A stretch of 64,000 bases of DNA from Mycolicibacterium baixiangningiae (GTDB taxonomy: Bacteria; Actinomycetota; Actinomycetes; Mycobacteriales; Mycobacteriaceae): contig NZ_CP066218.1 in NCBI RefSeq assembly GCF_016313185.1, forward strand, positions 6,014,001-6,078,000, in the 5' to 3' direction. The translations under genes and the position numbers were made by a program. This document shows, piece after piece, positions 50,236 to 58,653 of this stretch. The first letter of the stretch is position 1, and the number at the start of each line of letters is the position of its first letter. Below the pieces are notes generated by a model, which made no database searches, was not told the DNA's origin, and saw nothing but the letters and a program-made list of their open reading frames with translations.

Positions 50236-51240
50236 TCAGAAGATCCCGCTGTAGGCGTTCAGCGCGGGTTGCCCGCCCAGGTGCGCATAGAGGACCTTCG
50301 AGGTCGGCTCGATCTGTCCGGACCTGACCAGATCGATGAGGCCGGCCATCGACTTGCCTTCGTACACCGGGTCGATGATGACCCCTTCGAGGCGGCCGGT
50401 CAGTCTGATGGCGTCGATGGTGGACTGGACCGGAATGCCGTAGAGATCACCGGCCCACCCGTCGAGAACCGTTATCTCGTCGTCGGACAGGTCGCGGCCG
50501 AGGCCGATGAGTTCGGCGGTGTTGCGGGCAATGCGCTCGACTTGCTGGCGCGTCTTGTCAAGAGTGGCCGAGGCGTCGATTCCCAAGACACGCCGGGGAC
50601 GGCTTTGCCCGGCGAATCCGGCGATCATCCCAGCGTGGGTGGAACCAGTGACGGTACAGACCACGATGGTATCGAAGAAGATTCCGAGTTCTTCCTCCTG
50701 CTTCTGTACCTCGTACGCCCAGTTCGCGAACCCAAGCCCGCCGAGACGGTGATCGGAGGCGCCGGCGGGAATGGCGTACGGGGTGCCTCCGGCGCGTTTG
50801 ACGTCCTCGATGGCGTTCTGCCAACTGTCTTTGAACTCGATGCCGAAGCCAGAAGGGTCGAGTCGGACGTCGGCGCCCATGATGCGAGACAGGAGGATGT
50901 TGCCCACCTTGTCGTTGACCGAGTCCGGCCAGTCGACCCACTTTTCCTGCACCAGTACCGCTTTGAGTCCGAGCTTAGCTGCCACGGCTGCGACCTGCCG
51001 CGTGTGATTGGACTGCACACCCCCGATTGAGACCAAAGTGTCGGCGCCTTGGGCAAGCGCTTCAGGGATGTAGTACTCCAGCTTGCGGGTCTTGTTGCCC
51101 CCGTATGCCAGCCCGGAGTTGACGTCTTCGCGCTTCGCCCAGATCTCAGCACCTCCGAGGTGATCGCTCAGCCGTCGCAGCGGGTGAACGGGGCTGGGGC
51201 CGAAAGTCAGTGGGTATCGCTCGAAGTCGTCGATGGCCAT
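50236..51240 (-). CDS. acdS: 1-aminocyclopropane-1-carboxylate (ACC) deaminase
   Basis: 334 aa fold-type II PLP enzyme. PLP-Lys in [11 protein letters not shown] (Lys about 51), Ser/Asn/His in [11 protein letters not shown], phosphate loop [11 protein letters not shown]. Residues that separate ACC deaminase from D-cysteine desulfhydrase are those of the deaminase: YEGKSM (Glu about 290) and AHLGGQP (Leu about 318). It opens ACC to 2-oxobutanoate and ammonia. It is first in an operon with 2-oxoacid dehydrogenase E1 and E2. ATG 51240; an AT-rich promoter with a palindrome is at 51325-51357. It suggests use of the plant ethylene precursor. Confidence 0.93.
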   Translation of the reverse strand: MAIDDFERYPLTFGPSPVHPLRRLSDHLGGAEIWAKREDVNSGLAYGGNKTRKLEYYIPEALAQGADTLVSIGGVQSNHTRQVAAVAAKLGLKAVLVQEKWVDWPDSVNDKVGNILLSRIMGADVRLDPSGFGIEFKDSWQNAIEDVKRAGGTPYAIPAGASDHRLGGLGFANWAYEVQKQEEELGIFFDTIVVCTVTGSTHAGMIAGFAGQSRPRRVLGIDASATLDKTRQQVERIARNTAELIGLGRDLSDDEITVLDGWAGDLYGIPVQSTIDAIRLTGRLEGVIIDPVYEGKSMAGLIDLVRSGQIEPTSKVLYAHLGGQPALNAYSGIF

Positions 51241-51324
51241 GGGTTTCTCCTGTTCGCAGTGTCCGCGATTGCATTCATCTGGAGTGGCACGGACCCAACA
51301 CCAGGTAAAGCAGTATTTAACATG

Positions 51325-51357
51325 CAATATATTGTCTATTGTTCGATGTGCTGTCAA
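51325..51357 (-). promoter_or_regulatory. acdS promoter with palindrome CAATATATTG over the -10
   Basis: Minus strand: TTGACA (51352-51357), 17-nt spacer, CAATAT (51329-51334). The -10 forms half of the perfect palindrome CAATATATTG (51325-51334), strikingly AT-rich for this genome and Lrp-like. The Lrp-type gene at 54056 is the likely regulator. The leader would be about 80 nt. Confidence 0.65.
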
Positions 51358-51457
51358 TGCCGCCCTGACCTCCCTGGGCCAGCGGCCCGACGCCCAGGGG
51401 CCAGCAGAACGCTGGGTATGCGCGTTCTGCCAGCCACCTTCGAATGCGTGAAAGCTG

Positions 51458-52756
51458 CTAGTTTTGCGCGAACCGCCGCCGCGCCAGCTCTAGCGCGATA
51501 ACGGACGCACCGCAGACAGCGATGTAGAAGTAACTCGGCGAGACCAGCGAGCCGGTGAACTCCACCAGGGCGGCAAAGACCACCGGGGCAGTCCCGCCGA
51601 ACAGCAGAACGCCGATGTTGTAGGCGACCGAGATACCAGTTGTCCTGATAGCCGTTGGGAAGAGGTAACTCATGAGTGCGGGCAGTGGGGCGAAGTAGAA
51701 GGCAAGGATCACACCGAGGACAGCCTGAACCAGGGTCAGTGCGGCCACCGTCGGCGCCTGTTGAAGCAGCCAGAACAGCGGTGCCCCGCCAAGCATCCCC
51801 ACCACGGCCGCAGGTCGCATGACCGTGACGCACCCGAAGCGGTCGGCGAGCTTACCGATCTGGGGCGAACATACCAAGACAGTCAGCCCACCGATGATGC
51901 CGCCGATGTAACCCGAGTAGGTGGGTAGACCCAGGTTTCGAATAGCGAAGGTGGGCATATAGAGCAGCAGGTACATGGTGATGGTCGCTGCCCCCACACA
52001 GCCAGCTGCGGTGAGCACACGGGATAGGTTCTTGCCCAAAGTCGTCCGCAAGGGCGACTTCAGGATTTCTGCGTCGGCGAACTCCGGCGTGTCATCGATC
52101 CTGGCCCTGATGTACAGCCCGACTGGGCCGATCATGAGCCCCACGCCGAACGCGACGCGCCACCCCCACGAATCGAGTTGCGTCGTTGCGAGGGTGGCGG
52201 TCAGGATGAAACTGACCGTCGCGGCCAGAAGCAGTGAGCCCCCCTGCGTGGCAGTTTGCCAGCTGGCGTAGTAGGCCTTGCGACCTACGGCGCTCTCCGT
52301 CAAGAACGTTGTGGCCGAGCCGAATTCACCACCGGCAGAGAAGCCCTGTAGCAAGCGGGCAATCAACACCAGGACTGCAGCGGCCGGGCCGATGTGGCTG
52401 TGTGTGGGGGCGAACGTCAGCAAGAGGGTGCCCACGAACATGATCTGGATGGTGAGGTTTAGTGCCGTCTTACGGCCGCGCCTGTCACCGATGTTCCCGA
52501 TGACCATCGCGCCGATGGGCCGGATGAGGTAAGAGATCGCGAACGTGCCGAAAGTTAGTAGCAGTCCAACGAACTCGCTTTCACTGGGAAAGAACAGCTT
52601 GCTGATCACGGCTGCGAAGTATCCGTAGATCATGATGTCGTACCACTCCAACGCGTTGCCGATAGAGGCAGCGGCCACGGCCTTCTTGGCGCGGGACCGT
52701 TGTTCCTGCGTCAGATCACCGGGAGTCGTCGCGCTTTTCGATGTCGGCATGGTCAT
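51458..52756 (-). CDS. MFS transporter of the metabolite:H+ symporter (MHS) family
   Basis: 432 aa with 12 predicted helices. MHS signatures: [20 protein letters not shown] in TM1, [18 protein letters not shown] (motif A), [35 protein letters not shown], and [17 protein letters not shown] in the C-half. Relatives carry ShiA, ProP, citrate and amino-acid-like substrates. ATG 52756 overlaps the M20 gene stop by 4 nt (ATGA), so the two are cotranscribed. Being between the M20 deacetylase and acdS, it probably imports ACC or an N-acyl/malonyl-ACC-type derivative. Confidence 0.9.
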   Translation of the reverse strand: MTMPTSKSATTPGDLTQEQRSRAKKAVAAASIGNALEWYDIMIYGYFAAVISKLFFPSESEFVGLLLTFGTFAISYLIRPIGAMVIGNIGDRRGRKTALNLTIQIMFVGTLLLTFAPTHSHIGPAAAVLVLIARLLQGFSAGGEFGSATTFLTESAVGRKAYYASWQTATQGGSLLLAATVSFILTATLATTQLDSWGWRVAFGVGLMIGPVGLYIRARIDDTPEFADAEILKSPLRTTLGKNLSRVLTAAGCVGAATITMYLLLYMPTFAIRNLGLPTYSGYIGGIIGGLTVLVCSPQIGKLADRFGCVTVMRPAAVVGMLGGAPLFWLLQQAPTVAALTLVQAVLGVILAFYFAPLPALMSYLFPTAIRTTGISVAYNIGVLLFGGTAPVVFAALVEFTGSLVSPSYFYIAVCGASVIALELARRRFAQN

Positions 52757-53907
52757 ACCTCGCAATACGTGTCGATGAGTGCGCCAAGGACGCGCTCGCA
52801 TTCAGCGATCTGTTCAATAGCTACGTACTCATCGGCGATGTGAGCCTGCGCGATGCTTCCGGGGCCGCACACAACCGTCTCGATACCCGCAGCGTCGAAG
52901 AAGCCCGCCTCGGTGCCGTAAGCCACGCTCCCGCCGCTACTGACTCCAGCGTCGTTCAGTGCTGCCAGCAGCGTTGAGCGCGGCGAGGTGTCTAATCCTG
53001 GTGCCAGCGCGATTGCCTCAACCGTGATGTCTAGATCCTGCATTTGCTTCTCAAGGGTCTGAGCGTGGGCCCGAACTCTGTCCAGCACTTGCAGCGGCGG
53101 CATGGCTGGGATGGTGCGCAGGTCCAGTCGAATCTGGCAAAGGGCGGGGACTGTGTTGCTTGCGTTACCGCTCAGAATCTGGTTGACGCTGATGGTGCTG
53201 AACGGGACGTCATAGGTCGAGTCGAACGGCCCGTGATCTTCAAACTCTTTGGCTAACTGTTCGATGAAACCGACCAGCTGCGCGCCGTAGAAGGCGGCGT
53301 TGACCAGATGGGGGGCACGAGAGGAATGGCCGTCGACGCCGCGAACGGAGATCGAGGCCAAGGAGAAGGATTTGTGTGCGCGGACTGCCTGCATGCCGGT
53401 CGGCTCGCCGACGACGCAGTGGCGCGGCGAAAGACCGAGTTCTTGCAGATCGCTGGCGATTTGCGCTCCGCCGTGTAGACCGATCTCTTCGTCATAAGAC
53501 AGCACGTAGTGAATGGGCTCGCGTAGCTGCGCTTGCTGAATGCGAGGCACCACCGACAGTGCCGCACCGATGAATCCCTTCATATCGGCAGTGCCGCGTC
53601 CGTAGATTCGGCCGTCCTTCACCTCAGCGGTGTATGGATCACTGGTCCAATCTTGGCCCTCGACCGGAACTGCATCAGTGTGCCCCGATAGCACCAGGCC
53701 GCCGGCGAGGGATCCGTCTGCAGACGGGAATGAGGCTACCAAGTTAGCCTTGTTGCGGTGCTGGTTCGGCCGAAAGGCCGTGCGCGCGCCTGCCTTTCGC
53801 AACTGAGTGTCGATCAACTCGAGGATCGGTAAGTTGCTGCGGTCGCTGGTGGAATCAATGGCCACAAGCTCCTTGATCCATTGCAGTGAAGTGAGTTCGT
53901 CGGTCAC
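52753..53907 (-). CDS. M20 deacetylase (ArgE-like)
   Basis: 384 aa from GTG 53907, with AGGAGA 6 nt upstream. M20 signatures: LSGHTDAVPVEG, GRGTADMKGFIG, LSYDEEIGLHG, VVGEPTGM, and the last His in QAHIADEY; dimerisation domain with VRGVDGHSS. Overall it fits acetylornithine deacetylase/succinyl-diaminopimelate desuccinylase. In plants ACC is stored as malonyl-ACC or gamma-glutamyl-ACC. Removal of such an acyl group before AcdS is a plausible role (inference). Divergent to the Lrp gene at 54056 and cotranscribed with the MFS gene. Confidence 0.88.
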   Translation of the reverse strand: MTDELTSLQWIKELVAIDSTSDRSNLPILELIDTQLRKAGARTAFRPNQHRNKANLVASFPSADGSLAGGLVLSGHTDAVPVEGQDWTSDPYTAEVKDGRIYGRGTADMKGFIGAALSVVPRIQQAQLREPIHYVLSYDEEIGLHGGAQIASDLQELGLSPRHCVVGEPTGMQAVRAHKSFSLASISVRGVDGHSSRAPHLVNAAFYGAQLVGFIEQLAKEFEDHGPFDSTYDVPFSTISVNQILSGNASNTVPALCQIRLDLRTIPAMPPLQVLDRVRAHAQTLEKQMQDLDITVEAIALAPGLDTSPRSTLLAALNDAGVSSGGSVAYGTEAGFFDAAGIETVVCGPGSIAQAHIADEYVAIEQIAECERVLGALIDTYCEV

Positions 53908-54055
53908 GGTTCTCCTGGACGTTGGCTGTTCGAGAGTGCCGCCGCCGCGCACCTTGGGCAGGCCACTATTGACGGATAGCAACCACCGTAGAAACATTCG
54001 ATGCACGCAGGTCAAACCCGCAGATTCCTTCACAAATGACCGATCGGAAGCAGGA

Positions 54056-55060
54056 ATGATGCACGTAGGCGCCTTGACAGAGGAAGATCTGTCACTCCTG
54101 CACGCACTCCAGATCAGCCCCAGAGCCTCGTGGACTGCGCTCGGGCAAGTCTTGGAGCGTTCGCCGGCCGCGCTGGCTGCTCGATGGTCGCGGCTCCGCG
54201 AGGCCGGCTTGGCATGGGTCACGGTGCACCCGATCATTAAGTCCCCCCGTACGCAGATGGCGTTTGTCGAAGTCGATTGTCTTCCAACCCACCGGACCCG
54301 AGTCGTCAACGAGCTGTGTCGCGTGCCCGAGATCATCTCGATTGAGTTATCCGCGCGTGGCAGGGATCTCTTGCTGATGGTGGTCGCACACGATTGGGCG
54401 ACTCTGTCAGGTTTGGTTCTGTCGCGGTTGCAGCTCGATGGGATTCTGCGGCATCGCACTAGCCTGGTGACTGAGATTCATATCGAGGCATCGGATTGGC
54501 GTCTGGATGCGCTAAATCGTTCACAATCAACGCGATTGGCTGCCGCCGAAGCTAGTGTCACGCTGGCTACACCGAACTATCATGCCTCCGACTCACAGCT
54601 GGTAGCGCTACTAGCGGCCGACGGCCGCATCGGCTTCGCCGACCTCGCCCGCCTCACCGGTCGAACCCCGGCTACGGTGCGTCGGCAGGTTGCTCGACTC
54701 CTTGCCACAGGGGCGGTGCGGTTCCGGTGTGAAATCTCGCAAGAGAGTTCGCGGTGGCCGATCTGCTGCACGTGGTTCTGCCGTGTCGACTCCCGGCATC
54801 TCAGCGAGACTGCGCATGATCTCCGGTCGTTACCGGAGATTCGGGGATGCTTCTCGACCACGGGTGAGTCCAATTTGATGTTCATCGCCTGGGCGCGATC
54901 CGTCACCGATCTCTTGCGGATCGAAAAAGAGGTCACTCAGCGCCAGCCCTCACTACGCGTACTGGACAGCGCCGTGGCGCTCTCCACTCGTAAGCGGATC
55001 GGATGGCTCTTGGACGATCACGGCTGCGCCGTGGGTGATGTGGTTACGCCAGAGTTCTGA
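54056..55060 (+). CDS. Lrp/AsnC family regulator with two tandem modules
   Basis: 334 aa, twice the usual length. Module 1 (residues 1-150): LTEEDLSLLHALQISPRAS, LERSPAALAARWSRLREAGL, then a RAM-like domain. Module 2 (about 175-330): SDSQLVALLAADGRIGFADL, LTGRTPATVRRQVARLLATG, and RVDSRHLSETAHDLRSLPEI. Such two-module AsnC proteins are common in actinobacteria. AcdR, the known regulator of ACC deaminase genes, is also Lrp-type. Divergent to the M20/MFS genes (148-nt gap) and near the palindromic acdS promoter. ATG 54056 or 54059; GCAGGA precedes them. Confidence 0.88.
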   Translation: MMHVGALTEEDLSLLHALQISPRASWTALGQVLERSPAALAARWSRLREAGLAWVTVHPIIKSPRTQMAFVEVDCLPTHRTRVVNELCRVPEIISIELSARGRDLLLMVVAHDWATLSGLVLSRLQLDGILRHRTSLVTEIHIEASDWRLDALNRSQSTRLAAAEASVTLATPNYHASDSQLVALLAADGRIGFADLARLTGRTPATVRRQVARLLATGAVRFRCEISQESSRWPICCTWFCRVDSRHLSETAHDLRSLPEIRGCFSTTGESNLMFIAWARSVTDLLRIEKEVTQRQPSLRVLDSAVALSTRKRIGWLLDDHGCAVGDVVTPEF

Positions 55061-55302
55061 AAGCTCGATCTCTGCTCGTTACGTACCGGGACAGCCAGCG
55101 ATTCCGCACTGTCAAACCCGCCGGACATCGACCGCAGGCCGCGTCGAGGGAGCGGGCGGACCCAGCGCTTTCCCAGTCGGCTGCCATCGTTGAGGTCTCG
55201 TTCCCCGGGAGGTGAACGCTGCTCCCATCGGGCGAGAACCTCGAGCAACTCGGGATGTCGGCCCGGGGCGGCCACCACCACCAGCTCAGCTGGACAACAC
55301 AG

Positions 55303-56211
55303 TCAGCCGTCATGCGCACGCTGCAGGTGATTCGCGTATCGGGCGATGCCGTCACGCATGCTCACCTCCGACTCGAAACCGAGGAGTTCCCTGGCGCGGG
55401 TCAGGACGAACGGGCCCTGCACGTCGTCGTCATCGGGGTCTGGTCCCTGGCCGAATTCGATTCTCACTTCAGGCAGCATCTCGGTCACGATGTCGGCGAT
55501 CTCGCCCACCTGGAGCAACTCGGTACCCGAAATGTTGACCGATTGGCCATCGACTTCGGGGCCCGCGGTCAGCACGCAGACGATGGACCGCACAGCATCG
55601 TCGACGTAGACATACTGGCGGGAGAAATCCGCGCCGAACGCCACCCGAGACACTCTGCCCGCCAGTGCATCTCGGATGAACAATGCGATGATGCAGTGGG
55701 TGCTCCGGCCGGGTCCGTACACCGCCGAGATACGCAGCGAACAGGTCGACAGGCCATACCTACGTCCGTACGCCGCCACCAGATGCTCGCCGGCGACCTT
55801 GGTAGCACCGTAGACGCTGGATGGCTTCAACACCGTCACTTGTTCGTCGAGCGGCCCCGGGTTGCTGCCGTAAACGGCGTTCGACGACGCCAGCAGGAAT
55901 CGCCGGGTGCCGTTGATCCGCGCAGCTTCCAGCAGATTGGCTGTGCCCCCGATGTTCACATCGACGATCGACCACGGTCGGTCACGCGATACCATCGGCC
56001 CGGAGATTGCGCCCAGGTGCACTACCCCCTCGGGTTTGAAGCGGGCGAACACTTGGTGCACCTGATGAGGGTCGGTGACGTCAAAGAAATCCCCGACCGT
56101 GTGGGCGGCACCGACCACGTCGACGCCCGCTGTCCTGAGCGAATCCACCAGGTGTCGACCGAGAAACCCGGTGGCCCCGGTGACCAAGACCGACGCCGGT
56201 AGATCCGTCAC
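55303..56211 (-). CDS. NAD-dependent epimerase/dehydratase (extended SDR)
   Basis: 302 aa from GTG 56211, 4 nt after the dioxygenase stop. NAD site VLVTGATGFLGRHLVD (residues 8-23), VVHLGAISGP, catalytic Ser in LLASSNAVYG, Tyr/Lys in SSVYGATK, then SLRISAVYGPGR and YVYVDDAVRS. This is an extended SDR of the GalE/UDP-sugar or D-erythronate dehydrogenase class. In the operon it would oxidise or reduce a hydroxylated product of the dioxygenases rather than a nucleotide sugar (inference). Last gene of the 64.0-55.3 kb operon. Confidence 0.88.
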   Translation of the reverse strand: MTDLPASVLVTGATGFLGRHLVDSLRTAGVDVVGAAHTVGDFFDVTDPHQVHQVFARFKPEGVVHLGAISGPMVSRDRPWSIVDVNIGGTANLLEAARINGTRRFLLASSNAVYGSNPGPLDEQVTVLKPSSVYGATKVAGEHLVAAYGRRYGLSTCSLRISAVYGPGRSTHCIIALFIRDALAGRVSRVAFGADFSRQYVYVDDAVRSIVCVLTAGPEVDGQSVNISGTELLQVGEIADIVTEMLPEVRIEFGQGPDPDDDDVQGPFVLTRARELLGFESEVSMRDGIARYANHLQRAHDG

Positions 56212-56215
56212 AGAT

Positions 56216-57304
56216 TCAGGCGATATTGGTGTAGGGAACACCACCGCGGGCAACGCCGTCGTGGTTGACGCCACGGTCGAAGTCGAACGGCAGCGGACGC
56301 CCGTTTTCCATTGCGAGCCAGAGCCGTACCAGCAGTCGGCGATTGGATTCGTCTTCGGAGTCGATGAACTCGGAGCGGCCGTGCATGACGCTGTAGTTGT
56401 TCGCGATCACCAGGTCACCGGAACCGAATCCGACTTCGACGCCGCCTTCGTTGGATATCTCGTCGAAGACCTCCATGAGCCTGAGCTGACGCTCGGTCAA
56501 CGGCGGACAGTCACCGCGCTCTTGCGCTGCGTCGATGAGCAACCGCACGTAGCGGCTGGTGATCTTGCCGTTGACGATGGTGCACAGCCGGGTCAGGTAG
56601 TAGCTGGTGTCCCCTTCGAGGATCTCCATCTGCCGATCGAAGGGGAAGTAGTCCTCGAAGAGCGAGGGCAGCAGTTCGGGGTAGCGGCGGGCGATCTCCT
56701 TGACAGTGCGTGCGGAGCTGGAGACCACGGAGTTTCCGCCGACCATGGCCTGACGAATGCACATGAGCATCAACAGGTCGGAACCGTCGGTGTGGTAACC
56801 CAAACCCTCGTTGGTGTTCTCCGGCCGGACAATGTCCTGCCGGGCCTTTTTGCGTTGAGCCAGGGAGGCGAGCAGGGTCCCGCCACCCATCTGGTTGACG
56901 GGTTGTCCGATGGCGGCGCCGATGAGCCAGAGCAGGTTCTCGTTATAGGGCAGTTCGGCATCAGGGGTGCGCACCGGCAAGTTGCGCAACAAGGCGATGC
57001 CGGTGCCGCCCTCGAGGGAATGTTCGACGCCTGTGAAGTATTTGATCAGCGGTGCGGCGAGTTTCTTCCATTCCTCGCGGGTACCGTTTCCTTCCGACCA
57101 CTGGCCGAACTTTTCGGTTGCTTCCACGGCGAGTTCACCGAGTAGCGCGCTTTCGGCATCGGTGAGGGCCAGATCCCATGTGTCGCGCCGGCTTTCGAGT
57201 TCCTCGGCATTCCATGCGGCGGGCTCATCGAGGTCCAGGATGTAGTTGCGCACCCGATCGAGTCCCGAGGTGATCAGGGGGGTGGGGCTGTAGGAGGTCG
57301 TCAT
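56216..57304 (-). CDS. Fe(II)/2-oxoglutarate dioxygenase (TauD/TfdA family), copy 1
   Basis: 362 aa. Facial triad HxD in LGYHTDGSDLL (about residues 176-178) and distal His in SVMHGRSEF (about 305), with 2-oxoglutarate Arg in RRLLVRLWLAMENG (about 322). N-terminal 90 residues (AAWNAEELESRRDTWDLALTDAE) are helical. It is a neighbour-duplicate of the gene at 57565, with the same length and about 88 percent identical residues by eye. Known relatives hydroxylate taurine, herbicides or trimethylamine-type compounds. Function here is unknown. The 260-nt gap upstream contains a possible promoter. Confidence 0.9.
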   Translation of the reverse strand: MTTSYSPTPLITSGLDRVRNYILDLDEPAAWNAEELESRRDTWDLALTDAESALLGELAVEATEKFGQWSEGNGTREEWKKLAAPLIKYFTGVEHSLEGGTGIALLRNLPVRTPDAELPYNENLLWLIGAAIGQPVNQMGGGTLLASLAQRKKARQDIVRPENTNEGLGYHTDGSDLLMLMCIRQAMVGGNSVVSSSARTVKEIARRYPELLPSLFEDYFPFDRQMEILEGDTSYYLTRLCTIVNGKITSRYVRLLIDAAQERGDCPPLTERQLRLMEVFDEISNEGGVEVGFGSGDLVIANNYSVMHGRSEFIDSEDESNRRLLVRLWLAMENGRPLPFDFDRGVNHDGVARGGVPYTNIA

Positions 57305-57508
57305 GTCCGGGTCCTGCTTTCGCTTTGTCGGTTAGGTGTTCATTGGCGTCATGGAGCATGCGGGCGGCGGCGGTGCGGTTCTGGCAGTGCGTTTCGCGGC
57401 AATCTCCGCAAAGCTCGAGTTGACCTCATTCTGTCTCGGGTGGATGCAGTTCCACTGACACCACTTTCCCGGACCGCTGTTACGAATCCATCGCCCCTCT
57501 GGTTACGC

Positions 57509-57536
57509 TATGTAAAATTCGAACAGGCTTGTGCAA
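57509..57536 (-). promoter_or_regulatory. Possible internal promoter before dioxygenase copy 1
   Basis: Minus strand: TTGCAC (57531-57536), 16-nt spacer, TACATA (57509-57514), in an AT-rich patch of the only large gap of the operon (57305-57564). It would allow separate expression of copy 1 and the epimerase. Confidence 0.45.
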
Positions 57537-57564
57537 AATACGCAACACCGAACAGCAGGTTCCG

Positions 57565-58653
57565 TCAGGCAATGCTGGTGTAGGGGACACCGCCGCGGGC
57601 GACGCCGTCGTGATTGACGCCACGGTCGAAATCGAACGGCAGCGGACGGCCGTTTTCCATTGCGAGCCAGAGCCGTACGAGCAGCCGGCGCTGGGATTCG
57701 TCCTCGGAGTCGAGGAACTCAGAACGCCCGTGCATGACGCTGTAGTTGTTCGCGATCACCAGGTCGCCGGAATCGAATCCAACTTCGACGCCGCCTTCGT
57801 TGGATATCTCGTCGAAGACCTCCATGAGTGCGACCTGACGCTCGGTCAAGGGCGGGCAATCTCCTCGGTAGAGCGCCGCATCGGTCAGTGGACGCACGTA
57901 GCGGGTGGTGATCTTGCCGTCGACGATGGTGCACAGCCGGCTCAGGTAGTAGGTGGTGTCGCCGTCGAGGATCTCCATCTGCCGGTCGAACGGGTAGTGA
58001 TCCTCGAACAGGGCGGGTAGTAGTTCGGGGTAGCGGCGGGCGATCTCCTTGACGGTGCGTGCCGCGCTGGACACCATCGAGTTGCCGCCCACCATGGCCT
58101 GACGAATGCACATGAGCATCAGCAGGTCTGAGCCGTCGGTGTGGTAACTGAGGCCTTCGTTGGTGTTCTCCGCGCGGGGATGGTCAGGGCGTGCCTTTCC
58201 CTTGTAGGCCAGTCGAGCCAGTACGGTGCCGCCGCCCATCTGGTTGACGGGTTGTCCCATGGCGGCGCCGATGAGCCAGAGCAGGTTCTCGTTGTACGGC
58301 AGTTCGGCATCAGGGGTGCGCACCGGCAGGTTGCGCAGCAGCGCGATACCGGTGCCGCCCTCGAGGGAGTGCTCGACGGTGGAAAAGTACTTGGTCAGCG
58401 GGGCGGCGAGCTTCTTCCACTCGTCGCGGGTGCCGTTTCCCTCCGACCACTGACCGAACGTCTCGGTTGCTTCCACGGTGAGCTCACCCAATAGCGCGCT
58501 TTCGGCGTCGGTGAGGGCCAGATCCCAGGTATCGCGGCGTGATTCGAGTTCGTCGGCGTTCCAAGCAGCGGGCTCGTCGAGGCTCAGGACGTAGTTGCGT
58601 ACTCGTTCGATTCCCGAGGTTGTCAACGGACTCGGTGAAACGGACGTGGTCAT
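57565..58653 (-). CDS. Fe(II)/2-oxoglutarate dioxygenase (TauD/TfdA family), copy 2
   Basis: 362 aa. The same landmarks as copy 1: HxD in LSYHTDGSDLL, distal His in SVMHGRSEF, Arg in RRLLVRLWLAMENG. Differences concentrate in residues 1-30, 140-160 (VLARLAYKGKARPDHPRAEN against LLASLAQRKKARQDIVRPEN) and 240-260, which may shape substrate choice. ATG 58653 overlaps the MFS stop by 4 nt (ATGA). The open frame continues upstream to 59427, but that is the shadow of the MFS gene. A direct tandem duplication is evident; one copy may handle a second hydroxylation step. Confidence 0.92.
   Translation of the reverse strand: MTTSVSPSPLTTSGIERVRNYVLSLDEPAAWNADELESRRDTWDLALTDAESALLGELTVEATETFGQWSEGNGTRDEWKKLAAPLTKYFSTVEHSLEGGTGIALLRNLPVRTPDAELPYNENLLWLIGAAMGQPVNQMGGGTVLARLAYKGKARPDHPRAENTNEGLSYHTDGSDLLMLMCIRQAMVGGNSMVSSAARTVKEIARRYPELLPALFEDHYPFDRQMEILDGDTTYYLSRLCTIVDGKITTRYVRPLTDAALYRGDCPPLTERQVALMEVFDEISNEGGVEVGFDSGDLVIANNYSVMHGRSEFLDSEDESQRRLLVRLWLAMENGRPLPFDFDRGVNHDGVARGGVPYTSIA

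Noticed and set aside
50236-51240. D-cysteine desulfhydrase
   Set aside because: The discriminating Glu in YEGK and Leu in HLGG are those of ACC deaminase.
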